From an uncultured Eggerthella sp. (GTDB taxonomy: Bacteria > Actinomycetota > Coriobacteriia > Coriobacteriales > Eggerthellaceae): DNA of 39,945 bases. The DNA lies in assembly GCA_900538545.1 (NCBI GenBank), contig UPYK01000016.1, positions 1-39,945 of the forward strand, in the 5' to 3' direction. Under the pieces are notes generated by a model. The model ran no database searches. It saw only the letters and a program-made list of their open reading frames with translations, and had not been told where the DNA came from. The translations under genes and the position numbers were made by a program. Of the stretch, positions 36,608 to 39,945 are shown in pieces; position 1 is the stretch's first letter; each line of letters opens with the position of its first letter.

Positions 36608-37516
36608 TCAGGACAAAGTCAGCGTCTTGACCTTGAGCTGCCTGATCTCTTCATCGGTCATCGACGACAGAGCGTTCGTTGCAGGGATGGAGTCTATCGA
36701 TAGCTCTTCTCTCCTGAAAACAACGTAGCGGTTGAGGTTGCCAGGCTTGCCGTCGGCGGAGAAGGATTCGACCACCGTGGTATGCGGCGCGAGAGCGGCA
36801 ATGATCCGGTTGATCTCTTCGTTTGGGAAATGATGGCAGTAACGATAGTTGCCGGGTTCGCTCTTCCAACCGAGGAAGTAGTCGTTAGGTTCGAGGGAGC
36901 CTTCGAAGAACGCAAGCGCTTCAGCGTGCGTCTGTTCGATCTTCGCTCTCTTCGCGGGGTCGTTCAGGAACTGCCAGAAGGAAACTACCAGATAGCCGCC
37001 AGGCTTCACCTGACTAAGCGCTTCGAGCAAGAACTGCTGGCGCAAATCGAAGCTAGGAATGTGGTGCAAAAAGCCGAACGAGACCACCAGATCGAAGGGG
37101 GTTGCAGCTGCAAACGCAGGAGTATTCGCGGGTTCGGCAGCAGACAGGCCATCAAGCAGGTTGCTCACAATGTCTTCGCAGGTGAAATGCACTTTTTTGG
37201 CAATATCTTCTTGACCGCTCGCAACAAGCGGTTCGCAATTATCCACCGCGAAGAACGACCAGTCGACGTGTGGATAGGTGTTCGCAAGGAACGCCTCGAA
37301 GCGCAGGTTGCCGCACGCGATATCAAGGACCGAATCAGCGATCTGGGCATCCATCGATTGACCGAGCGCTTCATCGAGTCCATCAAACCCGCACGCCGTC
37401 ATACACCTGCGCCACCCCTCCCAGGGGGCCGTGCGCGTTTGCGAAAAGGAAGCAGCGTTGCGTTCGTAGAATTCGGTATTGAGCTGGCAGAGGGCTCGCA
37501 CAGTATCACGATTCAT
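36608..37516 (-). CDS. Trm9/ABH8-like methyltransferase with RelB-like C-terminal tail
   Basis: A 302-residue class I SAM-dependent methyltransferase. Motif I is VLDIACGNLRFEAFL; later motifs are DLVVSFGFLHHIPS and VKPGGYLVVSFWQFL. YRYCHHFPNEEINRII and NLNRYVVFRR match the tRNA-modifying Trm9/ABH8-like group. After VVFRREEL, where relatives end, about 29 residues follow (IDSIPATNALSSMTDEEIRQ and LKVKTLTLS). They match the tail of the RelB-like antitoxin at 32844, with 37 of 38 bases identical over 36627-36664. ATG 37516 follows GGAAGG and is 2 bases after the ClC gene stop; the longer open frame overlaps that gene. Last gene of the channel operon. Confidence 0.85.
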   Translation of the reverse strand: MNRDTVRALCQLNTEFYERNAASFSQTRTAPWEGWRRCMTACGFDGLDEALGQSMDAQIADSVLDIACGNLRFEAFLANTYPHVDWSFFAVDNCEPLVASGQEDIAKKVHFTCEDIVSNLLDGLSAAEPANTPAFAAATPFDLVVSFGFLHHIPSFDLRQQFLLEALSQVKPGGYLVVSFWQFLNDPAKRAKIEQTHAEALAFFEGSLEPNDYFLGWKSEPGNYRYCHHFPNEEINRIIAALAPHTTVVESFSADGKPGNLNRYVVFRREELSIDSIPATNALSSMTDEEIRQLKVKTLTLS

Positions 37517-37518
37517 GG

Positions 37519-38925
37519 CTAACCCTTCCTCACGAGCTTCACGAGCGAAAGCGCCAGCGAAGTGAGCGCCGCGCCAATGCACGCAGCGACAAGCATCACC
37601 ACGAACGCGCGTACCGGGAACAGCAGGAACAGCAGCAGCACCGTCATGACGGGCTGACGCATGATGGCGCCCATAAGCGCCGCGCTGCAGATGCACAGGC
37701 AGCACACCGGGTCAGCGCCCGTGAGTAGCGCAAACCCATAGCCCAAGCAGATGCCCGCGAAGATGGTCGGAAAGAAATGACCGCCGCGCCATCCGAGGCG
37801 TAAACAGAGCGGCGTGGTGAAGACCTTCAGCACACCCGTAAGAATAAGATAGCCCGCGCCGAGCATCGTGTAGGTGCTCATGAGCGTTTCAGTTTGCGTT
37901 TCGCCTGCGAACATCACGAAAGGGAATACGATTCCGAGCGAACCCAAGATAAGTCCGACCAAGACCGCCTTTGCAACTGGATGGTCGCCGATCTTATGCG
38001 CGAGCGTGTCTGCGCACTTGTCGAACGCATGGTAGAGCAAGCCCACCGCACCGCCCGCCAGCGCCAGCGGAATGATGAGCGCGCGTTCGTACCAATCGAT
38101 GGAGACCTCCGAGAAATGCGGCAGGCCTTCCCCACCGCCAAACACGCTTCCGAGCAGGATCATCACGCCGAACGCGCCGGCCGCCGCGAACGTGTAGACG
38201 ATGATCTTCGTGGCTTTCGGAACCTCGATCTTGGTGCCCGCTTTCACCTCGTCGCAGCTGCCAAGAAGCGGCGCCGCCAGACCAAACAAAGGCGCATTGA
38301 ACACAGCGGAGAGCACCGCCGCGGTGCCCGCCTGGGAAAGTTCGCGAAACTCCTTGCCGAGAAACTTCAAGCGATCGCCCACCCACGTGCAAAGCCCCGC
38401 GATCACGCCCGTCAATCCCGCTTCCGGACCGACACTGCCACCGAAGAGCAACGGCAGGAGCGCACCGCCCGCAGAGGCGCCGATGTGCTCGTATTCGTAG
38501 CGGCCCGTCTCCTTCACCTGCGCCATCACCTTGTTCAGGTCTTCGGGGTATGCACCAAAGCGGCGCTCGAAGAGGCCAATCGCCACGCCGCCTACCAAGC
38601 ACACGGCAAGCGGCCACCACCAAGCACCGATGTGCTCGGGCAGCACGTGCCAAAAGAGGTTGATGCCGTGGTTGAGCAAGAAGAAGAACACCCACACGAA
38701 CGCACCCGCCAGACCGCCCAGCACCAGGGTGAGTAAGGCGAAGACGACGCGATTGAGCACCGGACGCGTGCGGTTGGGAGCGGCGGTCGCGTCGTTGGGA
38801 GCAGTGCTCGCAGCTGTCGCACTGTTGGAAGCGCTACCAGCAGGACTCGACTGGCCGGGAGCGCCGCTTCTGGGAGCTGTCTGCTCAGAGGCGTTGCCCG
38901 GAGCCTTTTTGTGATCGCTGCTCAT
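37519..38925 (-). CDS. ClC-family chloride channel or antiporter
   Basis: A 468-residue membrane protein. A disordered Ala/Ser/Pro-rich N-terminus of about 55 residues precedes ten or more helices. The ClC selectivity segments appear as GGSVGPEAGLTG (classical GREGP replaced by GSVGP) and GWRGGHFFPTIFAG. The conserved Glu of GSVGPEAG is shifted by one relative to the gating Glu of GREGP, so the type (channel, H+ exchanger or fluoride carrier) cannot be assigned. The ATG overlaps the TGA of the potassium channel gene (ATGA), a tight operon. Confidence 0.88.
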   Translation of the reverse strand: MSSDHKKAPGNASEQTAPRSGAPGQSSPAGSASNSATAASTAPNDATAAPNRTRPVLNRVVFALLTLVLGGLAGAFVWVFFFLLNHGINLFWHVLPEHIGAWWWPLAVCLVGGVAIGLFERRFGAYPEDLNKVMAQVKETGRYEYEHIGASAGGALLPLLFGGSVGPEAGLTGVIAGLCTWVGDRLKFLGKEFRELSQAGTAAVLSAVFNAPLFGLAAPLLGSCDEVKAGTKIEVPKATKIIVYTFAAAGAFGVMILLGSVFGGGEGLPHFSEVSIDWYERALIIPLALAGGAVGLLYHAFDKCADTLAHKIGDHPVAKAVLVGLILGSLGIVFPFVMFAGETQTETLMSTYTMLGAGYLILTGVLKVFTTPLCLRLGWRGGHFFPTIFAGICLGYGFALLTGADPVCCLCICSAALMGAIMRQPVMTVLLLFLLFPVRAFVVMLVAACIGAALTSLALSLVKLVRKG

Positions 38926-39773
38926 CGCGCGTCCTCATCGCGGCCCGCTTCTTCTTCAGCTTTGTCCGCAGCACGGAATTCTTCGATGAAGCCTGCGGAG
39001 AAGATACCTGCTGGAATGGCCACCACGCCGATCGAGAGGACCATCACCACGAAGCCGATGATGCGCCCGAACGCCGTAATGGGAACAATGTCGCCGTAGC
39101 CGGTCGTGGTCATGGTGGTGATGGCCCAGTACAAGCCCGTCCACACGCTGTCGAACACCTCGGGTTGCGCGGTATGTTCGGCTTCATACATGAGCACGCT
39201 CGAAGCTACCGCCAAAAGCGTGAGCACCATGAACGCCGCCACGATCTCGCGGCGTCGCTTCACGAACACGCGGCTGATGGTCTGCAGGCCGCGCATATAG
39301 CGCGAGATCTTGATCAGGCGCACCAGACGGATGATGCGAATCGCGTCGTTGAGCGCGTTCGAGGCAGGCAGAAAGAAGACGAAGAGCGCAGGGAACCACG
39401 CGAGGAAGTCGATAATGCCCATGAGCGAGAAGATATAGCGCACACGTGCGCGCGTTGGCGCAAGGGCAGGATAGACAAGATCGGCGATCCAAATGCGGCA
39501 GGCATATTCAGCGGCGAAGGCGATCACTGAAAGCACGCTGAATCCTAAGATGAGCGTGTTGAAATCGAGCGCTGCGTCGTTGTCCGGCACGCCGACTAAA
39601 AGAGCGTTCAACACGATCAAGACGATGAGCCCGATGCCAAGGAATTTGCCGAGCGGCGAGGCCTTCGCGGGATCTTCGAGCGCTACGTAGACACGCTGCT
39701 TGAACGGCTGCTTCGGCGCGTTCGGGGCGGCGGAAGCGTTTGGTTCAGTATGAGCGATTTCGGGTGCGGTCAT
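38922..39773 (-). CDS. voltage-gated potassium channel
   Basis: A 283-residue six-helix channel subunit. The S4 voltage sensor is visible as RIIRLVRLIKISRYMRGL, with arginines or lysines every third residue. The pore has the selectivity filter TTTGYGDIVP between S5 and S6, the potassium signature. The N-terminal 45 residues and C-terminal acidic tail (EEFRAADKAEEEAGRDEDAR) are cytosolic; there is no RCK domain. ATG 39773 is chosen, although its ribosome binding site is weak; TTG 39785 is an alternative. First gene of the operon with the ClC protein and the methyltransferase; together the channels could set membrane potential. Confidence 0.9.
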   Translation of the reverse strand: MTAPEIAHTEPNASAAPNAPKQPFKQRVYVALEDPAKASPLGKFLGIGLIVLIVLNALLVGVPDNDAALDFNTLILGFSVLSVIAFAAEYACRIWIADLVYPALAPTRARVRYIFSLMGIIDFLAWFPALFVFFLPASNALNDAIRIIRLVRLIKISRYMRGLQTISRVFVKRRREIVAAFMVLTLLAVASSVLMYEAEHTAQPEVFDSVWTGLYWAITTMTTTGYGDIVPITAFGRIIGFVVMVLSIGVVAIPAGIFSAGFIEEFRAADKAEEEAGRDEDAR

Positions 39774-39838
39774 GCAAACTGCCAATCAAACGTGGATGTT
39801 CAAAGTTTACCCGATGAACGCCCAAAAGGCATTTACAA

Positions 39839-39867
39839 GGTGACAAACTACCCGGTCGTTCGACACC
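39839..39867 (-). repeat. 29-bp palindromic repeat, full copy, reverse orientation
   Basis: Exact reverse complement of the commonest form, followed by TTTTT on the plus strand. It lies upstream of the potassium channel gene and presumably after a gene outside the window. Confidence 0.92.
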
Positions 39868-39917
39868 TTTTTGCCATCTATCCCACGCAAGCAGCACGCC
39901 TATGGGGCACTTGTAAT

Positions 39918-39945
39918 TACCCGCTTTCGCTGTTCGCTTGCCTTT
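39918..39945. repeat. hairpin repeat family 2, copy C (cut by window edge)
   Basis: ACCCGCTTTCGCTGTTCGC matches the left flank of copy B at 24573-24590 with one indel, and is followed by TTGCCT, the left stem of copy A. The hairpin's other arm would lie beyond the window. Confidence 0.4.

Noticed and set aside
37517..37705. N-terminal extension of the methyltransferase
   Set aside because: It overlaps the ClC gene in another frame, while ATG 37516 has a good ribosome binding site.
202..39867. CRISPR array interpretation of the repeated 29-bp sequence
   Set aside because: Copies are dispersed over the window, in both orientations, inside and between genes, with no regular spacers and no cas genes.

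Overview
The window looks like chromosomal DNA of a moderately GC-rich actinomycete of the class Coriobacteriia, probably Eggerthellaceae. This is inferred from the gene content and codon style (fused PurL-PurQ, ThrH-type HAD phosphatase, bacterial Elp3 with GNAT domain, XRE-type regulator paired with a Ser/Thr kinase) and not from a marker gene. No rRNA, tRNA, CRISPR array, insertion sequence or phage gene was seen. About 36 genes are supported.

Layout. 0.2-6.4 kb (minus strand): mscL, a PAP2 phosphatase with a very long disordered N-terminus, a rhodanese, a glyoxalase, a HIT protein, a small acidic protein and an ABC exporter. 6.5-9.2 kb: a HigB/HigA-type toxin-antitoxin pair with its own promoter and palindromic operator, then a regulator and a membrane Ser/Thr kinase. 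9.3-11.3 kb: a lipoprotein and a membrane protein that share a duplicated upstream element, and a PaaI-like thioesterase. 11.4-18.8 kb: 2-hydroxyacid dehydrogenase, nitrilase, HPt protein, small membrane protein, GH25 lysozyme, EttA, an endonuclease IV homologue lacking several metal ligands, and an HdeD-like protein. 18.8-25.6 kb: elp3 and purL, a 550-base gap with a candidate structured RNA, and thrH. 25.7-27.4 kb: a MerR regulator with a textbook long-spacer promoter, and a small XRE protein. 27.5-33.3 kb is an AT-rich accessory stretch: lipoprotein and unknown membrane/helical proteins, a DUF4143 ATPase beside 23-bp tandem repeats, an unknown coiled-coil protein, and a RelB-like/PIN toxin-antitoxin pair. 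33.3-39.9 kb: TetR regulator divergent from SDR and acyl-CoA dehydrogenase genes, then a potassium channel, ClC channel and methyltransferase operon.

The dominant unusual feature is a dispersed, imperfectly palindromic repeat of about 29 bp, present in more than 20 full copies plus halves and variants. It sits at the 3' ends of genes, where in five cases it supplies the stop codon (AGG TGA, so the proteins end in Arg). In the PAP2 and elp3 genes it lies inside the coding sequence and is translated in one fixed frame as GDKLPGRS(T/S). This resembles, in principle, the protein-coding palindromic elements known from Rickettsia; I do not know of a description for this lineage. A second, less certain repeat family (variable hairpin with constant flanks) appears at both window edges and at 24.6 kb. 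A further oddity is that the methyltransferase at 36.6-37.5 kb ends in a tail nearly identical at DNA level to the C-terminus of the RelB-like antitoxin 3.8 kb away.
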